A stretch of DNA of 64,000 bases, from assembly GCF_032678705.1 (NCBI RefSeq), contig NZ_JAVTSS010000002.1, positions 2,166,067 to 2,230,066 on the forward strand, read 5' to 3'. Under the pieces are notes generated by a model. That model searched no databases. It saw nothing but the letters and a program-made list of their open reading frames with translations, and was not told the DNA's origin. Source of the stretch: Pedobacter frigiditerrae. Lineage in GTDB: Bacteria; Bacteroidota; Bacteroidia; Sphingobacteriales; Sphingobacteriaceae. This document shows positions 8,467-17,729 of the stretch, piece after piece (position 1 is the first letter of the stretch; each line of letters starts with the position of its first letter). A program made the position numbers and the translations under genes.

Positions 8467-9786
8467 TTAGAAATAGAATTGAGTTCTAATAGTAAGCACA
8501 TTGTCTTTTATGTCTTTTTCAAAATTTGACAGCTTAGTTTTTTCATTTCTAATGACGTCGTAATAAATGACAGCCTTTAAATGAGGGTTAAAATGATGAA
8601 GAAGTCCAAAGCCAAATGTGTCAAAACGAACATCTGCAGCAGAGAGCTTATTTATAGCGTTAATGGCATTTCCTTTCACTTTTGTATTCGGGTCATAATA
8701 ATCATATTTAAGTATTAATTGATTATCTGTGCTATTTAAAGTTTGTACAAAAGTTAAATAAGCCCCATTGAAGCTTCTTGTATAATAAGGTAATTTAATG
8801 TTGTTTTTGTCTATTGGAACAATGGTAGGTGTACTGCTATTTGTAGAGCTTCCTGTTTGCAGTCCTTTTATGAATTCGGCCCTTAGCTCTGTTTTCCAAC
8901 TTTTCTTTTTAGTTGAAAATTGAATGTCTGCTCCATAATATTTTCTAGGAGCAATTTTATTAATGTTTGTGGCAGATGAGTCCTTTGCCATTATCCAAAC
9001 ATTATTAAGCTTTTGCATTTGGTATTTTACAGGTAATTGATGATTTAATCCTCCTAATAGCGCACTAACTCCACCAGATATATTTATAGGCAATTTTTTA
9101 AAGGCATAATTTTTATGACTTAACCTCAAAACAAAATCTTTACTGTTATCAAATTCCTGAGGGCCAGACAAGCCCTGACCATTATAAATACCTAAATCAA
9201 ATTGTATATTTTTAAGTTTCGCTGTTTTTTTACGAGGATTAAAACTAATCATGACACCTAAATCCCTTTCTGTTTTCATCAATGTTTGAGACATTCTGCC
9301 ACGTTCTGGCGCTTCTCTAGATGAAGATGATAGCTGTAGCTCATTGCCAAATGGCCTACCGGCTAAACCAGCGGTAAAGGAGAACAATTGGAAATGATGT
9401 TCATAATACCTGCCCCAAAAATCCCTCACATTTACGCCTTGTTCTGTTCCGTCAAATTGAAAAACAAAATAGGTTGATGGTGTGCCATCGTCATTTAATA
9501 AGCTATAATCTGCCCTTAATCTCCCTCGTCTTAACCTGAACCTATTATCTGCATTATCACCAAAATTACCCCCTTGAAACTCTGCTGCAGTTCCTTTAGA
9601 TTGTGCATATTGAAATTGCGGTTGCATATATCCACTAAATGATACAGAGCCGTATTTTTTTGAAATGATTAGAAGGTTATTTACCGTTGTAGAATCAAGT
9701 ATGTCGTTAATGTTTCTTTGTGCAACTACAGTATTACTAATTAAAAGTAGGGAAGCAATTAGTAAATAACCTTTTAAAATCTTCAT
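8467..9786 (-). CDS. Phosphate-selective porin O/P family outer-membrane protein
   Basis: The 439-residue precursor has a signal peptide ending near VVAQ (residue 23) and a beta-barrel C-terminus ending in QFYF with terminal Phe, the usual outer-membrane assembly signal. The N-terminal part has the OprP/OprO family pattern: GYMQPQFQYA, then FRLRRGRLRADY and FVFQFDGTEQGVNVRDFW. In Bacteroidota this family is annotated as phosphate or polyphosphate-selective porin, but the anion lysines were not assessed here, so substrate is open. It is monocistronic with a -7 box upstream. Confidence 0.8.
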   Translation of the reverse strand: MKILKGYLLIASLLLISNTVVAQRNINDILDSTTVNNLLIISKKYGSVSFSGYMQPQFQYAQSKGTAAEFQGGNFGDNADNRFRLRRGRLRADYSLLNDDGTPSTYFVFQFDGTEQGVNVRDFWGRYYEHHFQLFSFTAGLAGRPFGNELQLSSSSREAPERGRMSQTLMKTERDLGVMISFNPRKKTAKLKNIQFDLGIYNGQGLSGPQEFDNSKDFVLRLSHKNYAFKKLPINISGGVSALLGGLNHQLPVKYQMQKLNNVWIMAKDSSATNINKIAPRKYYGADIQFSTKKKSWKTELRAEFIKGLQTGSSTNSSTPTIVPIDKNNIKLPYYTRSFNGAYLTFVQTLNSTDNQLILKYDYYDPNTKVKGNAINAINKLSAADVRFDTFGFGLLHHFNPHLKAVIYYDVIRNEKTKLSNFEKDIKDNVLTIRTQFYF

Positions 9787-9799
9787 TTTGTTTTTTTTG

Positions 9800-9807
9800 C
9801 AAAGGTA
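9800..9807 (-). promoter_or_regulatory. -7 promoter box of the OprP-like porin gene
   Basis: Reverse-strand TACCTTTG (TAnnTTTG) lies 13 nt before the ATG. Confidence 0.5.
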
Positions 9808-9851
9808 ATTTTTATTTGTAAAGTAAGAGTGGGGATGTTCGGGTTTTAAAC

Positions 9852-9884
9852 AAAAAAGCCTCTCGATTAAATTTCGAGAGGCTT
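9852..9884 (-). terminator. Terminator after the CAT-type amino acid permease
   Basis: A 9-bp perfect stem (GCCTCTCGA / TCGAGAGGC) has a run of T on the reverse-strand 3' side. It sits about 25 bp after the permease stop codon. Confidence 0.85.
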
Positions 9885-9907
9885 CTATGTTACAATTTTA
9901 AAATATC

Positions 9908-11398
9908 TTAACGTGGTCTATTAGGATTGTTTAAGTATGAATTTCTTTTGCTGTATCCAAAGTAAATGATAAAGCCTAAAGCTAACCAACCAAATAACCT
10001 TAACCAGTTAGTCCAGCCTAAACCAAATATCATGGCTCCGCATATTAAAACTCCTAAAATTGGTACAACTGGCACCCAAGGCGTTTTAAATTGACGAGGT
10101 AAATCAGGATCAGTTTTTCTTAAAATGATAACAGCAATACATACTAACATAAAGGCAAATAATGTGCCTATACTAGTCATATCGCCAACAATATCACCAG
10201 GTATAAATGCTGCAAATAAACCAACTAAAACTAAGATAAATAAATTCGCTTTGTATGGTGTTTGATATTTAGGGTGTAATTCGCTGAACATTTTAGGTAA
10301 TAAACCATCTTTACTCATCGAGTAAAACACCCGACTTTGACCTAAAAGCATTACCAAAATTACAGAAGAGAAACCAGCTAAAATGGCTACGGTAACTAAT
10401 TTGGCTAACCAATCATATCCTGGCATAAAATTTAATATCGCTGCAACTACAGAAGCTTCTCCACCTTTAGTAGGATCTCTGAAAAAATCTACTGGTGCTA
10501 TTCCGGTTAAAACGTGAGCAAATAAAATATAAAGAACTGTACAAACAGCTAGTGAACCTAAAATTCCAATTGGCATAGCGGTTTTTGGGTTTTTAGTTTC
10601 TTGAGCAGCCGTACTAACAGCATCAAAACCAATAAATGCAAAGAATACTGTTCCGGCGGCCCCGAGAATACCCATAATACCCCCATAACTATGGCTAACA
10701 CCAGCGTGGTCAATATATTTAGTAGGTTCAGGAATATATGGAACGTGGTTTTGTGCATTTATAAAACCCCATCCTAATATGATGATAAGTACAACGATTG
10801 CAACTTTAGTAATTACAATGATACCATTTACAAATGCAGATTCTGAAGTTCCTTTAATTAATAATAAACTCAATACCACAACGATAAATAAAGCAGGCAG
10901 ATTTATGATTCCGCTAACGGTACCTTCTGCATGTGTTTGGAAAGGCGAGTGACACCATTCGTAAGGTATGGGAGATACATGTAATACTTCGACTAAGAGT
11001 TTGTTTAAATATTCGCTCCAAGCGATACCCACAGTTGCTGCACCTACAGCATATTCTAACACCAAATCCCATCCAATAACCCAAGCCATCAATTCGCCCA
11101 TGGTAGCATAAGTATAAGTATATGCACTGCCAGAAATTGGAATAGAAGAAGATAATTCTGCGTAACATAAACCAGCTAAAGCACAACCGATAGCGGCAAT
11201 GATAAAACCAATAGTTACAGATGGACCAGCATTTTGGGCTGCTGCTGCTGCAGTACGTACAAATAAACCTGCACCAATGATAGCTCCAATACCTAAAGCA
11301 ACCAAAGCGCCAGCGCTTAATGTCCGTTTTAAACCTTTACCTGAATCACCTGCCTCTTCAAGTAGCAGGTGCATAGGCTTTTTAATAAATAAACTCAT
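9908..11398 (-). CDS. APC-family amino acid permease, cationic amino acid transporter (YfnA-like) type
   Basis: This 496-residue inner-membrane transporter has about 12-14 TM segments. The TM1 motif GIGAIIGAGLF (about residues 36-46) is the APC substrate-binding glycine break. TM6 contains FFAFIGFDAVSTAAQETKNP (about 253-272), strongly CAT/YfnA-like. It should import amino acids by proton symport or exchange. A terminator follows. It is downstream of and co-directional with hppA but separated by the hppA terminator. Confidence 0.9.
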   Translation of the reverse strand: MSLFIKKPMHLLLEEAGDSGKGLKRTLSAGALVALGIGAIIGAGLFVRTAAAAAQNAGPSVTIGFIIAAIGCALAGLCYAELSSSIPISGSAYTYTYATMGELMAWVIGWDLVLEYAVGAATVGIAWSEYLNKLLVEVLHVSPIPYEWCHSPFQTHAEGTVSGIINLPALFIVVVLSLLLIKGTSESAFVNGIIVITKVAIVVLIIILGWGFINAQNHVPYIPEPTKYIDHAGVSHSYGGIMGILGAAGTVFFAFIGFDAVSTAAQETKNPKTAMPIGILGSLAVCTVLYILFAHVLTGIAPVDFFRDPTKGGEASVVAAILNFMPGYDWLAKLVTVAILAGFSSVILVMLLGQSRVFYSMSKDGLLPKMFSELHPKYQTPYKANLFILVLVGLFAAFIPGDIVGDMTSIGTLFAFMLVCIAVIILRKTDPDLPRQFKTPWVPVVPILGVLICGAMIFGLGWTNWLRLFGWLALGFIIYFGYSKRNSYLNNPNRPR

Positions 11399-11449
11399 GT
11401 GTTAGTTTTTGTTTAGTTAAATTCAATCCCAAACCTAAATAAAATTAAT

Positions 11450-11486
11450 TTAAAAATAAAGGGGATTTTTGTTCGAAATCCCCCTT
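11450..11486 (-). terminator. Terminator after hppA
   Basis: On the reverse strand an 8-bp GC-rich stem (GGGGATTT / AAATCCCC) with a short loop is followed by TTTATTTTT, 25 bp after the hppA stop. Confidence 0.75.
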
Positions 11487-11509
11487 ATTTAGTAACATTT
11501 ATGATTTAA

Positions 11510-13777
11510 CTAACGATTTATAGTTGTATCGGTATCGTTTTTAATCGTATCTATCTTTTCATTGCCCAAAGAATCAACAGTTTTTATGATTTTAACCTCT
11601 TTTACAACCTGAGACATAGGGATGTGGATAGGTTCAGAAGAACTTATCGCTATATAAGGTGCGATAACCAATGAAACGATTGACATTAATTTAATTAATA
11701 TGTTCATTGAAGGTCCTGATGTATCTTTAAATGGGTCACCAACAGTATCACCAGTTACAGAAGCTTTGTGTGGCTCTGATTTTTTATAATACATTTCGCC
11801 ATTAATTTCCACTCCTTTTTCGAATGACTTTTTAGCATTATCCCAAGCTCCCCCTGCATTTGATTGGAAAATACCCATCAATACACCAGCAACTGTAACA
11901 CCTGCTAACAAGCCGCCTAAAACTTCTGGACCGAAAACAAACCCAACTATAACTGGTGTAATCAATGCAATTGCGCCAGGTAACATCATTTCACGAATAG
12001 AAGCTTTTGTAGAAATAGCGACACATTTTTCGTATTCTGGTTTTGCTTTATATTCCATGATTCCAGGGATTTCACGGAACTGGCGGCGAACTTCTTGTAC
12101 CATATCCATTGCTGCTTTACCTACCGCTTGAATACATAGTGCAGAAAATACAAAAGGAATCATCCCGCCAACAAATAACCCAGCTAAAACTGGAGCCTTG
12201 TAAATGTCAATAGCTGAAATACCTGCAATACCAACAAAAGCTGCAAATAATGCCAATGAGGTTAATGCTGCAGATGCAATAGCAAATCCTTTTCCTGTAG
12301 CTGCAGTTGTATTACCAACCGCATCCAAATTATCTGTACGTTCACGAACTTCAGGAGGTAATTGGCTCATCTCTGCAATACCGCCTGCGTTATCTGCAAT
12401 TGGACCAAAAGCATCAATTGCCAATTGCATTGCTGTAGTAGCCATCATTCCAGCTGCAGCGATAGCAACTCCGTATAATCCAGCAAAGTAATAAGATGAC
12501 ATAATTCCGCCAGCTAAAACTAGAATCGGAATAACCGTAGATTTCATACCAACGGATAAACCTGCAATAATATTAGTCGCGTGACCAGTAGAAGATTGTT
12601 GAATAATTGAATTAACTGGAGCTTTACCCATAGCGGTATAATACTCAGTTACAATGCTCATGATTGTACCAACTACTAAACCAACCATTATGGCATAAAA
12701 TACATTCATACTCGAAAACTCATAACCACGAAGGTTTAAAGTTTCTGGAAGCATCCATTTTACAATAAAGAATGAAGAAATAGCAGTAATTAATATTGAA
12801 GACCAGTTACCTAGATTTAATGCATTTTGAACATTAGATTTTTCATCTTTAATAGTTACAAACCAAGTTCCAATAATAGAGAAGATAATACCCAGTCCAC
12901 AAATTACCATTGGTAAAAGGATAGGGGACATACCACCAAATTTATCAGTAACTGTAATTTCTTGTCCTAAAACCATTGTAGCTAATATCGTTGCTACATA
13001 AGACCCAAATAAATCGGCGCCCATACCTGCAACATCACCTACGTTATCACCTACATTATCCGCAATAGTTGCAGGGTTGCGCACATCATCTTCAGGGATC
13101 CCTGCTTCAACCTTACCTACTAAATCTGCACCAACATCTGCAGCTTTGGTGTAAATACCACCACCAACACGAGCAAATAATGCAATTGATTCTGCTCCAA
13201 GTGAGAAACCTGTTAGAACCTCAATTGCAGTTTTCATATTTATCACACTCACTACGCCATCTGTACCAATTACATCAAAATAAGAAAGAAAAACGATGAA
13301 TAAACCACCTAATCCTAAAACAGCTAAACCTGCAACGCCTAGGCCCATTACCGTACCTCCAGTAAAACTTACTTTAAGCGCTTGTTTTAAACTAGTTCTA
13401 GCAGCTTGAGTTGTACGAACATTTGCTTTTGTTGCTGCTTTCATTCCAATATATCCAGCAAGTGCTGAGAAAAAAGCTCCAATTAAAAAAGCGATAGAAA
13501 TGATCCAGCTTGAATGCATCGGAACACCATTAATTTCGGTAACAGTACCTGAGTAAGCCAAAAGAGCAGCAGTAAAAACTGCGAAAATGCTCAATACTTT
13601 CCATTCAGCCTTTAAAAAGGCCATTGCACCATCTGCAATGTAGCCAGCAAGTTCTTGCATATTTGCATCACCTGCATCTTGTTTGTTTACCCACGCACTT
13701 TTCACGGCCATGACCAGGATGCCGATGATTCCCAGTAGAGGAATCGAGTAGATTAAATTGTTTTGTAGAAAATCCAT
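11510..13777 (-). CDS. hppA: Membrane-bound pyrophosphatase, K+-dependent ion pump
   Basis: This 755-residue integral membrane pump couples PPi hydrolysis to Na+ and/or H+ export and has about 16 TM helices. The substrate-site signature DVGADLVGKVEAG and the metal-binding DNVGDNVGDVAGMGADL motif lie around residues 215-260. At the K+-dependence position the sequence reads GNTTAATGKG (about residue 490): Ala rather than the Lys of K+-independent enzymes. I therefore infer a K+-stimulated enzyme. Na+ versus H+ specificity was not resolved. The C-terminus carries an extra hydrophilic Asp/Lys/Thr-rich tail of about 35 residues. It is monocistronic with its own terminator. Confidence 0.96.
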   Translation of the reverse strand: MDFLQNNLIYSIPLLGIIGILVMAVKSAWVNKQDAGDANMQELAGYIADGAMAFLKAEWKVLSIFAVFTAALLAYSGTVTEINGVPMHSSWIISIAFLIGAFFSALAGYIGMKAATKANVRTTQAARTSLKQALKVSFTGGTVMGLGVAGLAVLGLGGLFIVFLSYFDVIGTDGVVSVINMKTAIEVLTGFSLGAESIALFARVGGGIYTKAADVGADLVGKVEAGIPEDDVRNPATIADNVGDNVGDVAGMGADLFGSYVATILATMVLGQEITVTDKFGGMSPILLPMVICGLGIIFSIIGTWFVTIKDEKSNVQNALNLGNWSSILITAISSFFIVKWMLPETLNLRGYEFSSMNVFYAIMVGLVVGTIMSIVTEYYTAMGKAPVNSIIQQSSTGHATNIIAGLSVGMKSTVIPILVLAGGIMSSYYFAGLYGVAIAAAGMMATTAMQLAIDAFGPIADNAGGIAEMSQLPPEVRERTDNLDAVGNTTAATGKGFAIASAALTSLALFAAFVGIAGISAIDIYKAPVLAGLFVGGMIPFVFSALCIQAVGKAAMDMVQEVRRQFREIPGIMEYKAKPEYEKCVAISTKASIREMMLPGAIALITPVIVGFVFGPEVLGGLLAGVTVAGVLMGIFQSNAGGAWDNAKKSFEKGVEINGEMYYKKSEPHKASVTGDTVGDPFKDTSGPSMNILIKLMSIVSLVIAPYIAISSSEPIHIPMSQVVKEVKIIKTVDSLGNEKIDTIKNDTDTTINR

Positions 13778-14007
13778 AGTTTAAATTTATATTTTGGTTG
13801 TTTAGTTGCGAATCGAAAATAATACAAGGAGAACAAAAATAAGCGTGTTTAGCTAATAACCAAATTTTTAGCAAATTGATTGTTAACATTTTTTCTTTTT
13901 AAGTAATAATGTTGCAAAGAGAACGTTTACGACTATTTTTTTTACCTGTAATTTAATATATCTTAGTCCAATATAAAGCTAAAAAACCAAACAAATAAAT
14001 TAAAAAC

Positions 14008-15429
14008 ATGGAAAACCAAAAAGAAGAAGGGTCTTTTAAGAGAGAGCTTGGCCTATTTGATGGCACAATGCTAGTTGTAGGCTCGATGATAGGGTCGGGT
14101 ATATTTATAGTAAGTGCAGATATAACCAGGCAAGTTGGTTCAGCTGGTTGGCTAATTCTAATCTGGGTGCTTACAGCTATAATTACAATGATTGCTGCAG
14201 TTAGTTATGGGGAGTTAAGTGCCATGTTTCCAAAAGCCGGTGGCCAGTATGTTTATTTAAAAGAAGCCTACAATAAGTTAATTGCATTTTTATATGGTTG
14301 GAGCTTTTTTGCGGTAATTCAAACAGGTACAATTGCTGCAGTAGGAGTAGCCTTTGCAAAATTTGCTGCCTATTTGTATCCGCCATTAAGTAATGAAAAC
14401 ATTTTGTATGAGGCGGGTTCTTTCCAATTAAATGCAGCGCAGTTGGTTTCTATTGTTACTATTGTTTTATTGACATATATAAACACAAGAGGTGTTAAGG
14501 ATAGTAAAATGCTCCAAACATTCTTAACCATCATTAAAATCCTATCTCTATTCGGCTTAATTATTTTCGGATTAACGTTAGCAGCAAAAGCTGATGTTTG
14601 GAATGCTAACTGGACTAATGCTTGGGATTCTAAAATGTTCGATGCAAGTACTTCTTCATGGGTAACTATTGGTGGTACGGCTTTAATGTCTGGTATTGTA
14701 GCCTCAATGGTTGGCTCGTTATTTAGTAGCGATGCGTGGAACGGTGTTACTTTTATAGCAGGTGAGATCAAAAACCCTCAACGTAATGTTGGTTTAAGTT
14801 TATTCTTAGGTACACTAATCGTAAGTGTAATTTACATTTTAGCTAACGTGATGTATGTTGCAGTTATGCCGCTCAATGAAATTGCAAATGCTCCATCAGA
14901 TAGGGTAGCTGTGGCTGCGGCACAATATATTTTCGGTAATACTGGAACTATCATCATTGCAGTGATGATCATGATATCAACTTTTGCATGTAATAATGGA
15001 TTAATTATGGCTGGCGCAAGGGTTTATTATACCATGTCTAAAGATGGTTTATTCTTTAAAAAAGCAAGCAACTTAAATAAGTTCGATGTGCCTGAATGGG
15101 CATTATGGGCACAAGGTATTTGGGCTTCATTGTTATGTTTAACTGGCCAGTACGGTGCACTACTTGATTTTGTAATCATCATTGTATTGATATTCTACAT
15201 ATTAACTATATACGGGATCTTTATCTTAAGAAAAAAAATGCCAAATGCCGAACGTCCGTACAAAGCATTTGGTTATCCAGTTTTACCTTTTATATATATT
15301 ATAGTAGCAACTGCGGTTTCAATAGGACTTTTAATTACTAAAACCAGTACTTGTGGTTGGGGTGTTTTAATCATGTTGATTGGTATTCCGGTATATTATA
15401 TAACTAAACCTAAAGAAGGTCAGGATTAG
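14008..15429 (+). CDS. APC-family amino acid permease (LAT/SteT-like)
   Basis: This 473-residue permease has about 12 TM helices. TM1 contains VVGSMIGSGIFIVSADI (about residues 23-39), the APC unwound substrate site of the L-type/SteT exchanger group. LSAMFPKAGGQYVYLKEA follows TM2. FSSDAWNGVTFIAGEIKNP (about 238-256) is the TM6 region. It probably moves neutral amino acids by exchange or proton coupling across the inner membrane. It is divergent from hppA with about 230 bp between them. It differs in subfamily from the CAT-type permease at 9908-11398. Confidence 0.9.
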   Translation: MENQKEEGSFKRELGLFDGTMLVVGSMIGSGIFIVSADITRQVGSAGWLILIWVLTAIITMIAAVSYGELSAMFPKAGGQYVYLKEAYNKLIAFLYGWSFFAVIQTGTIAAVGVAFAKFAAYLYPPLSNENILYEAGSFQLNAAQLVSIVTIVLLTYINTRGVKDSKMLQTFLTIIKILSLFGLIIFGLTLAAKADVWNANWTNAWDSKMFDASTSSWVTIGGTALMSGIVASMVGSLFSSDAWNGVTFIAGEIKNPQRNVGLSLFLGTLIVSVIYILANVMYVAVMPLNEIANAPSDRVAVAAAQYIFGNTGTIIIAVMIMISTFACNNGLIMAGARVYYTMSKDGLFFKKASNLNKFDVPEWALWAQGIWASLLCLTGQYGALLDFVIIIVLIFYILTIYGIFILRKKMPNAERPYKAFGYPVLPFIYIIVATAVSIGLLITKTSTCGWGVLIMLIGIPVYYITKPKEGQD

Positions 15430-15452
15430 AATGATTTAAGGATTGTCAAGAT

Positions 15453-15489
15453 AAAGGATGATAAGATTGGTTTCTTGTCATCCTTTTTT
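15453..15489 (+). terminator. Terminator after the LAT-like permease
   Basis: An imperfect stem (AAGGATGATAAGA / TCTTGTCATCCTT) is followed by TTTTTTGTTTT. Confidence 0.8.
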
Positions 15490-15537
15490 GTTTTAAAAAA
15501 GCAATGACAGTGCTTGTAGGTTTGGAAAGCCCCGCTC

Positions 15538-15557
15538 CCTGCCTGCCGGCAGGCAGG
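15538..15557. repeat. 20-bp perfect palindrome CCTGCCTGCCGGCAGGCAGG
   Basis: A perfect GC-rich palindrome in AT-rich intergenic DNA. A near copy with one extra T is at 31156-31176 inside a different inverted repeat, so this behaves as a small dispersed unit. Confidence 0.7.
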
Positions 15558-15586
15558 TTCGTTACAATCTTTTTATGATTTACTGG

Positions 15587-15635
15587 TAGTCATCCGATGA
15601 ATATATTAATATTGCAAATATTCATCGGATGACTA
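15587..15635. repeat. 18-bp perfect inverted repeat (hairpin)
   Basis: The arms at 15587-15604 and 15618-15635 are exact inverse complements (core CATCCGATGAATAT) around a 13-bp loop. No T-run follows, so it is not a simple terminator. It is part of the 530-bp gene-free stretch 15430-15959. Confidence 0.8.
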
Positions 15636-15644
15636 TTTTGGCTC

Positions 15645-15812
15645 AAAAAAAGATTTTCACTGCGCTCGGGTTTAGCTAACTCAAATAGGTGCAAGAAAGT
15701 TAGTGTTCTAAACCCGACAGACGCGAAAATCCTTTTTAAAACCCTCTTCGGTTTAAAAAGATTGGAGCAGATGGCGGGACTGACTTTAATATTAGCTGTG
15801 GATTTGCTTTTC
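15645..15812. repeat. Composite inverted repeat, CTAAACCCG...GCGGGACT family, copy 1
   Basis: 15645-15675 and 15708-15737 form long imperfect inverted arms (GATTTTC...CTCGGGTTTAG against CTAAACCCG...GAAAATCC), with a nested CTAACT/AGTTAG stem inside. Blocks at 15708-15812 (CTAAACCCG, CGAAAATCC, AAAAAGATT, GCGGGACTGACTTTAATA, TTTGCTTTTC) recur in the same order at 27883-28010. With the elements before it, this accounts for most of the gene-free stretch 15490-15812. Confidence 0.75.
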
Positions 15813-15945
15813 TAATTATTTTAATAACCTATCTAAAACTCCAATCCAAGAATTTATCATACAATCATCAAATCCTATTCAAGACAACTAATCATTATCT
15901 CATTTTCAAAATCCTACTCAAGACAAATAAGCTCCTAAAAATCCT

Positions 15946-15953
15946 TATCTTTG
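15946..15953 (+). promoter_or_regulatory. -7 promoter box of the YhcC-like radical SAM gene
   Basis: TATCTTTG matches TAnnTTTG and ends 6 nt before the ATG, implying an extremely short 5' UTR. Confidence 0.55.
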
Positions 15954-15959
15954 CAAACA

Positions 15960-16928
15960 ATGAGAACTGCATTAGATTTAGGTATAAAAGGGTATAAGGG
16001 TTATGGCGTTCATTTGCGTGAAAAATATAACGGTCAGCGTGTATTTAAAGTAATTGTAGATGGAGGTTTTACTTGCCCTAACCGCGATGGTAGCAAAGGC
16101 TATGGCGGTTGTACCTATTGTAATGTGGATTCCTTTACACCAGAACCTTCAAGAAAATTGCCAACCATTAAGGAGCAATTGGAAGAAGGGATGAGAAGAG
16201 CCAAAACTTCTTATAAGGCAGATAAATACATCGTTTATTTTCAGCCAAATACCAATACCTATGCGCCAACACATTATCTAAAGATGATGTACGATGAAGC
16301 CTTATCTATCAATACTGAAGATGTGGTTGGTTTTTCTGTGGGCACAAGACCAGATTGCATTGACGCTGAGAAAGTAGCTTTGTTAGAAAGCTATACAGAT
16401 CGTTTTGATGTAGATTTAGAGATGGGAATGGAGTCTATGTATGATGAAACGCTTAATCAAATTAATAGAGGTTGTAGTCATGGAGAATTTGTTGAAGCCG
16501 TTAAGCTGTTAGAAAACTCTAAACTAGACTTATGTGTGCATACCATTTTTGGCTTCCCATGGGAAACTAGAGAAATGATGTATGGGTATATTCACGAGAT
16601 TAATCGTTTTCCGCAAATTAAATTCGTGAAGTTTCATCATTTACACATTGTGGAAGGTTCTATCATGGGAGCTAAATACAAGAAAAATCCTTTCAAGCTT
16701 TTTACCTTAGAAGAATATACCGATTTACTTTGTGAATTAATTCCTTTATTGAGACCAGATATCGTGATACAGCGCTTGTTTGGTATTTCTGACTGGGATC
16801 TGTTAATTGCGCCTAATTGGGGTTTGAACAAATCTGCTATACAAACCTATATAGATAAAGAAATAGAGAGAAGAGGCGTTCAACAAGGTTCGATGTATGA
16901 AGCTGTGGTCAACAATCCAGCAATCTAG
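15960..16928 (+). CDS. Radical SAM protein, TIGR01212/YhcC family
   Basis: This 322-residue protein carries three cysteines in CPNRDGSKGYGGCTYC (about residues 30-45), the widely spaced 4Fe-4S motif characteristic of the YhcC family. Later family features are FQPNTNTYAP, VGFSVGTRPDC and LEMGMESMYDETL. Members are iron-sulfur SAM enzymes of unestablished reaction; a tRNA or metabolite modification has been suggested only by analogy. I chose the ATG at 15960; a TTG at 15951 in frame is part of the -7 box. Confidence 0.88.
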   Translation: MRTALDLGIKGYKGYGVHLREKYNGQRVFKVIVDGGFTCPNRDGSKGYGGCTYCNVDSFTPEPSRKLPTIKEQLEEGMRRAKTSYKADKYIVYFQPNTNTYAPTHYLKMMYDEALSINTEDVVGFSVGTRPDCIDAEKVALLESYTDRFDVDLEMGMESMYDETLNQINRGCSHGEFVEAVKLLENSKLDLCVHTIFGFPWETREMMYGYIHEINRFPQIKFVKFHHLHIVEGSIMGAKYKKNPFKLFTLEEYTDLLCELIPLLRPDIVIQRLFGISDWDLLIAPNWGLNKSAIQTYIDKEIERRGVQQGSMYEAVVNNPAI

Positions 16929-16945
16929 CAATAAAACAATTTTTA

Positions 16946-17416
16946 CTATCCCTTATAAACACCAAACAACTCGTTTACCTTTTTCTCTCTAAAAGTAAAT
17001 ATCTCCTTGATTTTATTTTTTACCATAACGTTGTGCGCTATTTCACCTAAAAACCCAAAAGGCAATCCATAAGTTAAAATATCTGTCATTTCTACACCGC
17101 CTTCAATTGTTTTAAAATGATGTTGGTGATGCCAAAATTTAAAGGGTCCGAAGCGTTGCTCATCAATAAAGTATTCTTCAGGCTGAACTTGAGTTATTTC
17201 AGTCATCCAGTTTAAATTAACACCAAATAAGGGTGATACCTTATAGGTAATGATCATACCAGCGTACATTTTGCCTTCGCTACCTGTTGAGGTAACGATA
17301 AATTCCATGTCATCGGGTGTGATTTTAGCAAGATTAGCTGGAGAAGAGAAGAAATCCCATGCATCAGAAAGTGAAATTGGAAGGTTTTGCTTAAATATAA
17401 TTTGGTATGATTTCAT
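16946..17416 (-). CDS. SRPBCC (START-like) superfamily protein
   Basis: This 156-residue protein begins MKSYQIIFKQNLPISLSDAWDFFSSPANLAKITP, the typical first strand and helix of SRPBCC/polyketide-cyclase-like ligand-binding folds. MTEITQVQPEEYFIDEQ and WHHQHHFK follow in the central strands. The group includes proteins labelled SulA-like cell-division inhibitors in some annotations, without good support. A cytosolic hydrophobic-ligand-binding role is likely, but the ligand is unknown. It converges on the YhcC-like gene with only 17 bp between the stops. Confidence 0.75.
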   Translation of the reverse strand: MKSYQIIFKQNLPISLSDAWDFFSSPANLAKITPDDMEFIVTSTGSEGKMYAGMIITYKVSPLFGVNLNWMTEITQVQPEEYFIDEQRFGPFKFWHHQHHFKTIEGGVEMTDILTYGLPFGFLGEIAHNVMVKNKIKEIFTFREKKVNELFGVYKG

Positions 17417-17729
17417 TAGCTAAATATACATTTATGGACTGAAATTTTGAAAATTGTAATTTGAGGGTTGATGAAGTTGATTTTTTGCATTTTTTGTAAA
17501 TTTTGGTAATATTTCTTTAATTTTCTGTAAAAATTTAATGTTTTTCATAAAAATAGCTTTCGTTTTGTTGTTTTTAATTGATTTTTGATTCAATTTTCAA
17601 GTATTTGGTGTTATTTTTTATTTTTTCTACTGTTTTTTGCATTTTTTACTTCAATTTATGTAAATAGTTAAAAATTTATTATTAGTTTTAGAGAATTAAT
17701 CAAAATAATAACGCAAAACACTAAAAATT
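17417..17729. other. AT-rich gene-free stretch upstream of amt
   Basis: These 313 bp hold long T/A tracts (several TTTTTT and AAATTTTT runs) and no credible ORF. It must contain the amt promoter, but I could not find a clean TAnnTTTG. Curved AT-rich promoter DNA is a reasonable reading. Confidence 0.4.
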
